In this document: positions 47,133 to 59,600 of the stretch, in pieces
How the letters are laid out: every line of letters starts with the position of its first letter
How positions within the stretch are numbered: position 1 is the first letter of the stretch
NCBI RefSeq assembly: GCF_003073045.1
Contig: NC_037590.1
Span: forward strand, 17,966,708 to 18,030,707
DNA length: 64,000 bases
DNA from: Pomacea canaliculata
Taxonomy: Eukaryota > Mollusca > Gastropoda > Architaenioglossa > Ampullariidae
Direction: 5' to 3'
Notes under the pieces: generated by a model
Told to the model about the DNA's origin: nothing
Databases searched by the model: none
Seen by the model: the letters and a program-made list of their open reading frames with translations, nothing else
Program-made: the position numbers and the translations under genes

Positions 47133-50100
47133 GATAAAAGGATCCAGTGGGGGAGGCAAATCGAGTTTATCCTGACGCTGGTGGGTTACGCTGTTGGCCT
47201 GGGCAACGTCTGGCGCTTTCCTTACCTGTGCTACAAAAATGGAGGAGGTATGGCATTCCAAACATTTTTTTGCAAAGTTCTAGAATTTGCAGACTGACAC
47301 ACAGTACGAAGACATGTAAGGAGAGAGCGAGAGAGACAAGAGGAAACTAACGAAAAAGGCTAAAAGATGGAAAACAAAGAGAGTAAGAGAGAGAAAGAAA
47401 TATTTATTTAAGAGTAATCACAATAAGAAAAGGTTATGCTTTTTACATCTAGAAAGTTGACCAAAGAAACTCTGAAACATTATACAGGGAGAGGGGGAGT
47501 GAGAAAGAGTGAGATTAATTGGCCCAGGTCCTACTTCCTTCGCAATCGTGAGTTTCTGTGTCGACTGGGATCAAAAGATTACGATTACAGCAAGAGAGGA
47601 GGTTGGTTTTCTCTCAAACAGGCAGAAGTCCTATACAGAACCCAGAAGGGATAGTCCCAGAATCAAAACATCGCAGGTTGCGACTATGATTTTCCTACGC
47701 ATTTGTGCAAACCGTCTCTTCATTCACCCTTTTAATGGGTGTAATCAAAATGGAATACTTGCAATAGTGCAGCTGGTGACTGCTTTTGAAGCTGCTTAAA
47801 ACCAACGGTTGAAATGTGAACACTGCAACTTTGATTCTTACATCTTTCTTTTGGTGGTAATTACCTATATATAATTTGCATTTCAGGTTGATACATATAT
47901 ATATAATCGTGTGCCTATTTCTCTAGCTCTCTTTTTCTTGTTCCTTGTCTCCTCTCTTTGTGCTGATGTGTGTGTCCCTATAACATTTAAGTTTCTTATT
48001 TACTGTGATGCAATATTATATATTTTCCAAAATTCTTTGGAAATGTGTTTATGTGTATTGTTTACTGTTTAACTTACTGGGTACTGATATAGAGATTCAT
48101 GTGAATATATCCCTATAACATTTAAGTTTCTTAACAACTGTGATGCAATATTATGTAATTTCCAATTCTTGTCAACCTTGACTGCACGCCGACTGTTCTG
48201 CCAAATCAAATGATTGTCTTGTTGAAGAAAAAATAATCAGTAGTCGGTTAACCCCTCCCTGCACAGCAACGATAAACAAGAAGCTATTTTCACAATATAT
48301 GAAGATTGTCACCTTTTACTACCTGCTGTATAAACGTGTCTTGCTGCACCAAGTCTTTGTCCTGAGCATTCATGCTAAATACTCCTCCTATCAAAGTCTG
48401 CGTGTCAATAAGACCCTAAGATAAATTTATCCAGGATCCTTTTTAGATAAAAATGTCAGTTTGTACGCTCAGGTCATAGACAACTGTCAAACAGGCAAGT
48501 CTACCTAGAAAAAAAATATGGGAAAAAAGGAAGAGGTGAAAAATTGTATTAGTTCTGACATATGCCTTGGAAATTGTCACATTTTATGAACTACACAACT
48601 GAATGCGTATTTCTTACCCTCTTCTTAAAACTCTCACCCTCACCCACCCCCATTGCTAAAGGTTTTTTCTGTGATCTACAGGCGCCTTCCTTATTCCTTA
48701 CACTATTAGCCTCATCTTACTGGGAATTCCTCTGTTCGCCTTGGAGCTCTCCTTCGGTCAGTTTGGCCAGAAAGGTCCACTGAGTATCTGGGACGTCAAC
48801 CCTCTGGCCAAGGGCAAGTAGCGGCTCGTTCATTGTTTGCATTATATTTACTGACTTGTTAAACCTCTTTAATTGGCACACAGAAGAGAGAGCGGAGAAT
48901 CAGTAGACTTTACATGCAATTTTTTTCTCAAGTGCGAAAAAGTGACTGAGCCTGTACAAAGACCAGACACATCAGATCGAGAGAGTAGAGTGGCATAAAC
49001 TCGGTGCGGATATAGATAATACCAAGGTATCGGCAAGGACTGGCGGTTAAGTGTGTAAACATGTATGTGGTACACAGATGAGGTGAAGTGAATAACGACT
49101 CAAAACTACTCACCGCTATAATAAGCCTTACTGAAATCACAACACAGCCATTTACCACTTCAGATGTCATATAAACCGGATGAACAGATTGACACTTACC
49201 TCCTGATTTTAAAATCAAAGTAGAGAAGGAAGTAAGAAAGTGAGCAAAAATCATACAACGTTGACAGTTTACGGCAAATATGAAAATACAGAAGGACATT
49301 CCAGATAGTGATAGTATCATCAAAAGAATTCCAATATTGCAGGTAGCAGGCGGAGCCAGATATGGTCTATCCATAAGTTTTATATCACCTATCAAGAACT
49401 TTAAATAACTATGCAACGCATAGGAAGCAAAATTGAAGAGAAGACTAATAGAAATAAACAATTTTTTTTTTGCTGTTCACGTTTGTAGGTCTAGGGTTCG
49501 CCTCTACAGCTGTCTCTGGTATTCTGATGATCTACTACAGCGTCGTCATCGCATGGGGCCTTCGCTATCTCATCGCCTCGCTGACCGACCACCTGCCCTG
49601 GATAGACTGCAAGAGCTGCGACTGTCTCCTGTATTCGCAGAATCTAACGGAGATAGAGAAAAATTTTTTATGGACAATAACTCCTTCGGACTGAACTGCA
49701 GTAAGTGGACACTTGTGAACGTACCGCTGGAGCAATTACTAACCAATTCCTCTTTTTTATCTCTTTGTGTGTGTCCGTGTGAGAGAAAGACAGGGCACCC
49801 ATGATGAACTTTACAATTCTGTTCTCATCTTTACTAGGCTTGCCAGTTATGATGTGAGCGGAAACAATCACTTGGATTCTTTGGTCATTAAAAGTATTTT
49901 GAGGACAATTTTTGTCTCTGTAGTTAGGTGTAGCTGTTTTTCCCAAACAGAAGTGTAGGTAACCTTTTTCGTTTAATTACAGCCGGGGTCAAACTGCCCG
50001 ATGACCCGATATCTCCAAGTGAAGTCTATTTTAGGTGAGTGTACATTAATCTTGCTGATGTTCTGCTATGATAGACTAGTTTCTAGTTTTATTCTATGGA

Positions 50101-53100
50101 AATGATACGCTAGACCCCAAGCAGAAACATTATGCTCGGAGAAGACTGCATTTTGTAGATTATTTTATTGCGCGAAGGTGGGTCCATTATCTATATATTT
50201 ATGCTCGCGTATGAACGAGAGAAAGAAAGAGAAGGATAAAGAATACTTTGTTCTGAACGTTACTCTTTTCATTTGATCAGAGACGACATCTTGAGTCGGA
50301 CAAGTGGTATTGACGAAGGTGGGACTGTGCAGTGGCAGCTTCTGTTGTGTAACCTGGCCTGCTTCGCCATTGTGTTTGCTGTGCTCTACAAGGGGATCCA
50401 GTCCCTTGGAAAGGTCAGACCAGACGTCAAGAGACAGCATTGCCATCTTGCTAGACAGTTTTTATATATCTGTTGTTTGTCTGACTGACTGTTCGTGCAA
50501 GACTTCAGGAACATAAACAGTATTTCTATGTGGGAATCGAAGCATACCAACAGTTTTTAACTTGACATTTCGCTTCACTGTCCTCAGTTACAATTATGCG
50601 CTTCGTATATTTATTACCTCCCCGTATTATTGCGTTGCAGGTGTTTGTACGTTCCATGTTGGGTGTAACGCATGCAATGTACGTCACATACTCATTCCGT
50701 TGCAGGTGGTGTATTTCACGTCACTGTTTCCCTACGTGTTGCTGACCATCCTGCTCGTCAGAGTCGCCATGCTGGACGGCGCGCACGAAGGCGTCAAATA
50801 CTATCTGACGCCTCGATGGGATCGTCTGAGTGACGCTGGGGTAGGCATTGTTGTTTTGGTTACATCTTTCTGACCTTATAGAGACACATCCTTTAGTGTT
50901 ACTGACATCTGATGCTTGGGTATCCCATAATTTAATGACACCCTGTTGATGTCTGATACTTTTGGAACGTCGTAGTACCGACGGTGACATGATTGTAAAA
51001 AGAGTACAATACTACTGTTAGATACACTTGCTAATATCTTTTTAACAGGTTTGGAGTGATGCAGCTGTTCAAATCTTCTTCTCTCTCAGCTGTTGTAGCG
51101 GTGGTCTCATTGCTATGGCCAGCTACAATAATTTCAAGAATAATGTCATCAGGTGAGCTTCACTCATCCTTTATTTCTAACTCATGACACTTATTCTGCC
51201 TGTCTGTCGTGTCTTTTAGTCTGTCTATATACTATACTCATTCTGTTTGCTGGGAGCACATTCCATTTATCTTCTGTTAAATATTTTTTTATGGAGTCTT
51301 TGATTCCATTTTGTTATAACTGTAGCTAGAACAGATACTTTCTCTTTTAACAGGGACGCCATCATGGTGCCAATCATCAACTGCTTGACAAGTTTCTATG
51401 CGGGTTTTGTGGTCTTCTCAACCCTGGGCTACATGGCACATGTTAAACAAACTGACGTAGGCAGTGTCACACAGGGAGGTGAGCCTGTCATTTGTTATGT
51501 GTATAGTTCCTTTTTAATGTTTTTTCTTCCAAAGCTAATGAAGACAAACTTTATTGTAATTATCACTTCCTTTTGCTGCTTAATTAATGTTAATAGTGAC
51601 TATACAATTACTTTTAATATGGAAACAATCATATTTTTTATACTTTACCCTAAGATTCCTTTGTGGATCTTTGTAAGACCTGTTGTACGTTGATGGATCC
51701 GAAGATTATAAAAGCCACAAGAACTTGTTTCTGGCAGAACATCGTGGATTTTTAGAAATCTGTTTCCCTTCTACCAAAGTTCTGTTTGTTGTCTTTTTCT
51801 TTCCAGGTCCTGGTCTCGCTTTCATCGTGTACCCAGAAGCTATTGGACAAATGCCTGTGTCTCCTCTGTGGGCCATTTTATTTTTATCATGCTGTGCATG
51901 CTGGGGTTTAGCTCTCAGGTAATGCTCGTCACGTGTACCGGGTAGATTCAGTAACAGAATGTTGTTCAATACACGCTAACAATGAACAGGTTCTCAAACA
52001 TGATAAACTGATATCCTATTGATAAAGATTCAATAGGTTTCTTCGTACCCTGTTCAAAATGTTTAAGTGAACAATGTATCCTGCTGATAGTTTCAAAAAA
52101 AAAAAAAACAACCACGCAAACAAACAAACAAACAAACAAACAAACAAACAAACAAACAAACAAACAAACAAACAAACAAACAAAAACCCCAACTAAATGT
52201 AGCCTGCATTTAAGGCTTTTTGCTGTTGAAACTATGTGGTAAATGTAAATAATGTTTTCACTGCAGTTTTCGAATGTGGAGACGGTGATCACGTCCTTCA
52301 TTGACGAGTACCCGAAGTTTCTCTGCAATCGTCGCCGTATTCTGCTGTTTAGGATCTTTGTGTGCGCAGGCGCATTTGTACTGGGCATACCTCTAGTTAC
52401 TCAAGTAGGAACCCGTACAGACACAAAATAATATAGACACACACGTTAAAATACATGAACAGTACCATAAATACGCACAGCATATACATATCATACATAT
52501 GTATGTACATATATGTGTAAAAATAGTGTTAATATTTCTGTGTCTGTCTGTGTGTGTGAGCGCGCAATTAAATTAAAAACATAGTACATACTTGGAAAGA
52601 TAAAAGAATAGCTGCAGAAAATAATATTGTGGGTGTGTGGTTGTTTTATGTGGTCATGTAGTTTATACATTGCATATAGACAGGAATACAAATCGATGAG
52701 AAAATTTTTCAAAAATCTAATCATATTACCTGTCTAAACTTTTTATGGTGTCATTCAAGTTTTTTGCTTCTTTGACCGTCATTTGTCTCGCCATGCTTGC
52801 AGAGCGGCTTCTATCTTCTGGACCTTGTAGACTCGGCTTTGCTGGGGTTTCCGATGCTGACTGTGGGGCTGATGGAGTTTATGGTGCTAGTCGTTTTGTA
52901 CGGTGAGTCAAATTCAAGTCTTGTACTTACAGTTTGTAACAAATGCTTCTCTTACCAAACCAGAAAGAAAACTGTACCTACTCTGGTGTGCTATCTTTCG
53001 CACACGTGTGAGAATGGAGCAATAGGGAAAAGATATATGCAAGGACAAATGAAAATTTCTTCCTTGGCATGCTCGATTTTCTTCAACCTCGTTAATTGTC

Positions 53101-54873
53101 AGACTCGGACTAAACTTTCTGCTTTACAGGCTACAAGAATTTTGCAGAAGACGTCCGGTGCATGGTAGGGAGAGAACCTTTTCTCTATTTCAAGGCTTGC
53201 TGGATGGTTATTGCCCCTGTCCTTCTAACGGTATGTACCTCAAAGCCGTTCATCTATAGCTTTTTTTCATTTTTTCCCTAAAAGGTTTGAGAGAATCTGA
53301 ATGAACGGTATTTGTGAAGTTTTGAAAGAAGCATCATACGTAACTGATTCAGTCTTGCACCATATTTCCATTGAAACCTTCACTTCCAGCATTTAAACGC
53401 CTACCGGAGTACATTTTTTCTCAGTGTGGTTTAGTAGAAACAGTCGAATCCAAAGCCCCAGGAGGCCGGTATAATGTGTGTGTGTGTCCGTCCCATCTCT
53501 CCATCTCTGTCTGATCTATAAACCCTTATTAACCAGGTTACATAAAAGTTAGGTAACTTAGGGCTAGGTCAGTAGGTCAATCGGAAGGATAGGAGTTTCT
53601 TTGAATGTGGGTGTTTTATAAGCGGTACAAAGAAAATGGGAAAAAAGACAAAACTATATGTCCCAACATCCTGTGTCTGACTTGAAAAAAGATCAATGCA
53701 CAAAAAATTCTTGCGCCATCAAGGTTACAGCCACGTGATGGTATGCCCCAACATGGCAACATGAAGATGACTACTTCTGTAGACAGTGCACGAAGTGTCT
53801 TGCAAAGGTTACAAATTCTAAAAGTTACACTCTTAATTTTTAATGAATGAATAATAATATCATAAAAACTTAACAAATCACTGGGGAAAGATCCAGTAAA
53901 ATCTTTAAACTTTCAAACCTCATCCTTTCTTTCTGCCTGACACGGTTACACACACAGTTCCACAAAAGATTTTCTGTCTTCCAAACTTAGATTCGTTAAT
54001 AAATGAGAAGATAACATCAGACTACACAATCGTTAATCTTGTATCCTGATCTGTGTACAGGCGCTGATCATCTTCAAAGCCTTCCAGTTCACGCCGCAAA
54101 CCCCTGACTGGGCGAATCTCTTGTACTGGCTTATCGTCATCTTCCCAATTGCTCTAATTGTACTCTGGGGCTGTCACCACATTTGTAAAAATTCAAAGGT
54201 ATGTTACCTGTCCTGTTTGTATTCTTTGGGAAACATCTAGTAGACAAAGATGTCGAGTAGTCCTTTATTGGTGTGTTCTTTATGTTGTTTGTAGTATTGG
54301 TGTGTTCTTTTACCTTACAGGACTATGAAATAGGTGACATAGAGGATTATTAGAAAATAATCCTTTGTTATGTTCATTGTTAAGTATCTTTTCTTTTAAA
54401 AAATGTCTCAGAAGATATCTTGACTCAATAATAATAAGCATTTCTGTATCATATTCCTTTCTGTCTGATGAGGAAGCTCATTATGTTTAAAAATACTTTG
54501 AAAACACAGACACACACGCGCGTGTGTACGCTAGGGAGTTTAAGAAAGAAATCTTCATTGTCTTCTTTAAGAATTCCACAATTTGCAGTTGTAAGAAAGA
54601 AAATGTAATATGTAGTTCCCTGTGTTTTTTTCTGTCTAGATGACACAGGCAACCCCAGCTTGGTTTGCGCGTAGAGAAACGGGTAGAAAACTCGAAATAT
54701 CAATCGAAGTATCGAACGAGATGTCCCCTGACATGCTAGAAAATGGCAAAGGTGACGACACCACGGCAATGACCACGCACGTCAACAGTTACGACGACCA
54801 CTCCTCCATCAAAACTGACCACGTCTACATAAACAATGCCTTCGACTCCAACATTGGCCTTACGAAAATGTAA
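47133..54873 (+). CDS. SLC6 Na+/Cl- dependent transporter, glycine-transporter-like, copy 2 (5' exon not identified)
   Basis: Fourteen exons matching copy 1 one for one: 47133-47247, 48682-48813, 49489-49700, 49983-50034, 50281-50413, 50706-50840, 51049-51152, 51354-51478, 51807-51918, 52267-52404, 52803-52902, 53130-53230, 54061-54198 and 54640-54873 (stop). The first 13 exon lengths equal those of copy 1 once four one-base indels are allowed for. About 610 residues from TM1 on; the C-tail is 77 codons, about 40 shorter than in copy 1, and also ends LTKM. Same SLC6 motifs ([35 protein letters not shown]). The exon 2 donor is GC, not GT. Two one-base deletions shift the frame: in the A/T runs at 49,659-49,669 and the T run at 51,881-51,885. 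A candidate AATAAA lies at 55,921-55,926. Different C-tails suggest different trafficking or partners. Confidence 0.88.
47974..48170. repeat. Two-copy direct repeat in SLC6 copy 2 intron 1
   Basis: A segment of about 62 bp (CCCTATAACATTTAAGTTTC, then CTGTGATGCAATATTAT) at about 47,976-48,038 is repeated at about 48,111-48,170 with a few changes. No coding content. Confidence 0.6.
52117..52185. repeat. (CAAA)n microsatellite
   Basis: About 17 perfect CAAA units in the intron between SLC6 copy 2 exons 9 and 10. Confidence 0.95.
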
Positions 54874-56686
54874 GCAAGCAGCAGATTTTACACCTCGTGA
54901 AGAACATTTCGTCAACATCTCGTCAACTTTCCGACACTGTATGAGATGCATGTTCCTGATACCGATGTAGATGCAGCCTGGCACTGAACAGACTATATCA
55001 TTCTGTACTGACATCATCATGCATTGTCAACAAAAAGGATGCTGTAGCTGACAATGAAGATGACAGAGAAACCGTTGACAGGATGGAAATGAAGATCACA
55101 TATATATGGTGTGTGTGGATGTGGGTGTGGGTATGTTTACTTATATATATATATGTATAAATGTGTGCATGTGTATATTTGTGTGTGTTTACGTGCGTGG
55201 GAGTTTCCTTTGATGTTTATTCTCTCTCTCTCACACACGGAGAGAAGAAGTTTTTATTTGTGCGTGCACACTTTCGCGTGTGTCAGAATCAAGAGGAGGA
55301 TAAGTGAATGGAAAAGTTAATGAGACGCCGCAAAAAAGGGAAGAAGATGAATCTACACTTTTCTGTTAAACAAAGTGACAGAAATTGCAACACTTCTCGG
55401 CTGCTTCAAAATTCTGATTCTTGAGGAAGGCCGGATGTGAAAAAAGGGAGTTTGCAAACTTCTCAAAATTTCTTCCACGACCCTTTTTCCTTATTAAAAT
55501 TAAGTGTGCGCTCATACATTACCCGCAAAAGTCAGAGATTATTAATTCCCAAAGGGAGAAAACTTCTGATTGAAGATAAAAATGTTACGTGTTCATAGTA
55601 TTATTACTGAGTGTTCACAACAATCCATCTGGGCGTTCAGTCATATTTTTTGTTCATAGCAAAATTTTTAACGAGTTCACAATCATATTTAGCCCTGGCA
55701 GAGATTGAGAAGGACTAGTGTGTGAGGCACATGATCACTAAGTTGACCCATGAACTCCAAATGCCGAAAATTTGTGTACATTTACAATATTTGCACTTGA
55801 TCATGTAGATGCTTTTTTGTATACTGTATAGAAAGGAAGTTGCTTGCTGGAAGCATAAACTTCTAACAATACGCTTACTGCATGCGCGCACACACACTTT
55901 CATCCCCGAACAAACACACAAATAAACCTGTTTCCACATGCCATTAAAATGTAATAATGATAACAAAAACCATTTTATGTTTTAATGTCCATTGTATTTT
56001 TTTTTTAGATTTCCTGTTTTTTGGGGGGCTCGTCCTAAGAGCGTCTTTAAAGTGTATGGAGACAATACTGGAGAAGACAGGCTTTTATGTGAAAGTGTGT
56101 TCTGATCATCCTGATGCCCCATTGCCTTGTCAGCTAAGAAACAAAGGAAGGCATTATAATTTCTTTGATGATGAAAGCAGACAAAACTGTACAATTTCAA
56201 TCCATCACACACACAACACAGAGGAGAGAATACAATATACTGCGCTTATAAGCAGATAGAAAATTTAGGGACGATTAATGCCAAAGTGTTGAAGTAGCAA
56301 GTCACAAAGTCTTAGAATTCATCTGAGTGTTAATTTTTGATAACCTCTGTTAAGTCCTTTTTTTTATTCCATCCTCTCTCTTTCTCGCCTCAATTATTTA
56401 TGCGTAAGAGTATACATAGATGTATGTGCTTCTATGTGTGCTTTTGACTATAGCTGCTTGTAGTATATGCACAAGACATGTTAATTAAAACTAAACTCAT
56501 CACTCATCATTTCCTTCCAAGCCAAAGAAGTCAAAAAAAGACATTGCTACTTCAAAATTTCCGAAATTCAATAAAAAAATTGAGCATACCTGAGCCATTT
56601 TGAAACTAGAAGCTTAAAAATAATTCTTTTTGTAAGAAAACCTCTAACGCAATAAGACGATAACAATGAGGATATTGAGGATGTAG
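54874..56686. other. Intergenic region between SLC6 copy 2 and the minus-strand secreted gene
   Basis: Convergent 3' ends. Contains GT-rich tracts (55,105-55,195), a TCTC tract at about 55,221-55,232 and AATAAA signals for each side (55,921 on +; TTTATT at 56,363-56,368 for the minus gene). No gene recognised. Confidence 0.5.
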
Positions 56687-59600
56687 TTAAGCTACGGATG
56701 AAAGCAGCTCAGCAATCTTCTGTTTCCGGTTTGCTGGTCTCCCTATCTGTATGTTGCGAGCTGATTGGTTTAGCATTTGACTAAAATAGAAAACATTTTG
56801 AGCTTGAATAATTAAGTATTAAGGACAGTACGTTGATAAACTTACATTTTGAGATGAGAGTGATGGGGGTTTCCTTAATATTATAACATGTCGCCTCCAA
56901 GTCCGCGTAAATGCAGTGGAACTGGTGTTGATCTGAAAACAAGGATGATGATTATAACAGCATCAACAACAAGGATTGATGAAAAAACAAACAAATATAG
57001 TTAATATTTGATAAACAACGATAACCTTCCAGACCGGACATTACTTTTGCTCTGAGACAGTGGAAGAACATACACAATGAGGTGGACATGAGCGTGTGAG
57101 CTCTCTCAGACACATACACAAGCCTCAATACAAACATTTACACACACACACACACGTGCTTTCATTTTCTCCATTTTCTCTCTCACAAACACATTCACTC
57201 ACAAGCCACACTCACATAAATTATTTCTCTCATTCATACACACACTACTATTTCTACTACCTAGTAAGAAATCGAGAGTTCCTCTCATGCCATCCCAGCA
57301 GGCATTGGTAAGCCGAGTTTTCTCCAGATTGTTAATGCACGTGACAGCTTGCCGCGCAGCCCTATTCATGGTAATGAAAACATATTTAATAATATCAAAA
57401 AACTTTGTTATTTCCAATACCAATTTTCAATCACGATCTTCAAAATATATTACACTCATCCCCCTCCGCCCAAAAAAGTTATCTTTAGGTTAAGAGACAA
57501 ACTGAACTCAGTCGGTCACGGACCAGTTCAAACTTGTCAATAAACAATTTTAAAACATTTAGGCTTTCTTTCTTGTGTTAAGAGAAATCAATGAACATAA
57601 TAGCTAATCAATTATCTTAATCAATTTTAATAAGAAAGGTACTATCTGGACAATAAAATGAAAACTATTGTCAGACAGAGAGTGGCAATAAGGTGGCAAT
57701 CAGGGAGAAATGTTAAGTGTGAAAGTATTTGTTGAAAAATTTGTGAAGGTTGCAAGTGACTGAGCTTACACCTTTAGAGAATATCCGTTACATAACTTCC
57801 TTTCTTTTTATTGCCTTCCTTCATCAATTTTCTCCCAGTAGGATATACCAGCATATCCGTGTATCCTACTGGGAGAAAATTGATGAAGGAAGGCAATGAA
57901 AAGAAAGGAAGTCCCCTAATATTAATCTAGTATACTACTGCTAATAGGGATACTAGGGTAAGGTTGCAGGGCGGGTACAAGGTGGGGTAACGGGGTACAT
58001 ACTGGCACTGGATGTTTTGTCGCAGGCAGGTCTGTGATGCACGCATAACGGGGAGGAACTTGAGGTGAGCCACTCCAAACGGAAGCAGACACGAGTTGAA
58101 CAGGTAGGACTGCTCTGATTTGTTGCAGGCAGGAGGCACTGCTGCAGATTCTGCTGAGGCTGCAAACACGCACGTACACACAAGCACACACAGAGACATG
58201 CACATACATAAAACATACAGACAACAAGTAGGCACACACACACAAAATATATCAGTGGGCATCAGTGTTGAAAAAAATGTAATAAGCTTGTAGAACTAGT
58301 TAGCAATCCATTTAAGTAGAAAGTGGTCAAAAAGAAATATTATTATTAAATAGATTACAAAGCTATCCATGTAATGAAGGGGCTTTAAGTTCGTACACTG
58401 TTTGCCTCCCCTGGCTCACAGGAGGCGCCATCTCGGCAACTGGTGCCAAGCTGAGTAGTAAAGATTCCTTACAAAGATCTTTAATAACATTAGTTAGTAC
58501 GACTTTGTATATTTAAAAAGCAACAGTGAACACGTTTCTATCAGTATGTGCATCACATATTTCGAAGAGCCGGACAACCAAGATGGCGTGTGATGTCGAC
58601 GTCCACTTGTCTTCATAAAGGTAGTTGTTTGTTTGGCCTGGCGTGAAGTTCACTTGCTCCACAGTGGCGCTGATGTCAGTCCCAGACGTAGAGAGGAGTT
58701 AAAAATTTCCCTGACACCATCAAATGACACTGAGCAAGACAAAGAACCTGCTAGTCGGGGCTCGGTCACGCACGTGATGGGGTGTGATATATTTAAGTGC
58801 CTAAATAGGCAGGCACGAGAAGAGAGCGAGCGAGAGAAATGGCAAAAGAGAATGTTAGAGAGGTTCAGTTAGTAATCGCAGTCACATAATATTTTAAAAT
58901 ATCTAAACTTCGAGTTGGATGTATGGTGTTTTCTTGTATATTTAAGTAACTTGTTTCAAAACTATAACTCAGAAATGCATTTATAAAGTGCAGTCTTCGA
59001 AAGTTAAGACGGTGAATGAGATATAGACCTATTCACCGTCTTTGGTTTTCCATGATATCAACGACTGTTACTTTTTGCCTCAGAGTTTTTTGTTCATTCA
59101 CTCATGTAATTCCTTCTCGGGACTAGTAGCTTCAACACTTTTGTAGCTTACCATTTGGAGGACAACGAATTAAAAAACCTTGTCCTCTCTTTTTTAAATC
59201 TCATTTTAATTTTAATTCATAATCATATATTTATATATAAGATAATTTGTTTTTTTTCAATATGAATTGCTCTACCACTCCATCATTGCTCGCCGCGGTG
59301 AGCGGCCGGCGAGAGAAGAGCGATGACTTACGTCTAAAATTTTGCTCCTAAACATTCGTACGACATAGGGGGGAATGGGTGTTTTACGCCGTGCCAGCAG
59401 CTGAGGCTATATTACGGCAAGGCAGCCAGCCCTGTAAACAGATGTCACGTGCAAAGAAAGAACAGCGTGCCCGAGACGAGAAATGAACTCAGGGCAGCCA
59501 ACTTTCACTGTATTGGTGACAGGCGCTAACTGTTGCGCCACCGAACCGCCTACTTGTGTTGGTGGGGGGCACGAGGGATGCTATGACGACTGAACAACTG

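Noticed and set aside
33104-54873. SLC6 copies as pseudogenes
   Set aside because: All splice sites, motifs and stops are intact, and the four indels are single bases in homopolymers at different places; sequencing error is the simpler reading, though not proven.
55957-56259. 100-codon ORF after SLC6 copy 2
   Set aside because: No recognisable domain and it begins in ordinary AT-rich sequence; likely chance.
58633-58872. 79-codon ORF on the plus strand in an intron of the secreted gene
   Set aside because: No domain, no signal peptide, low-complexity charged tail and no splice or regulatory support.
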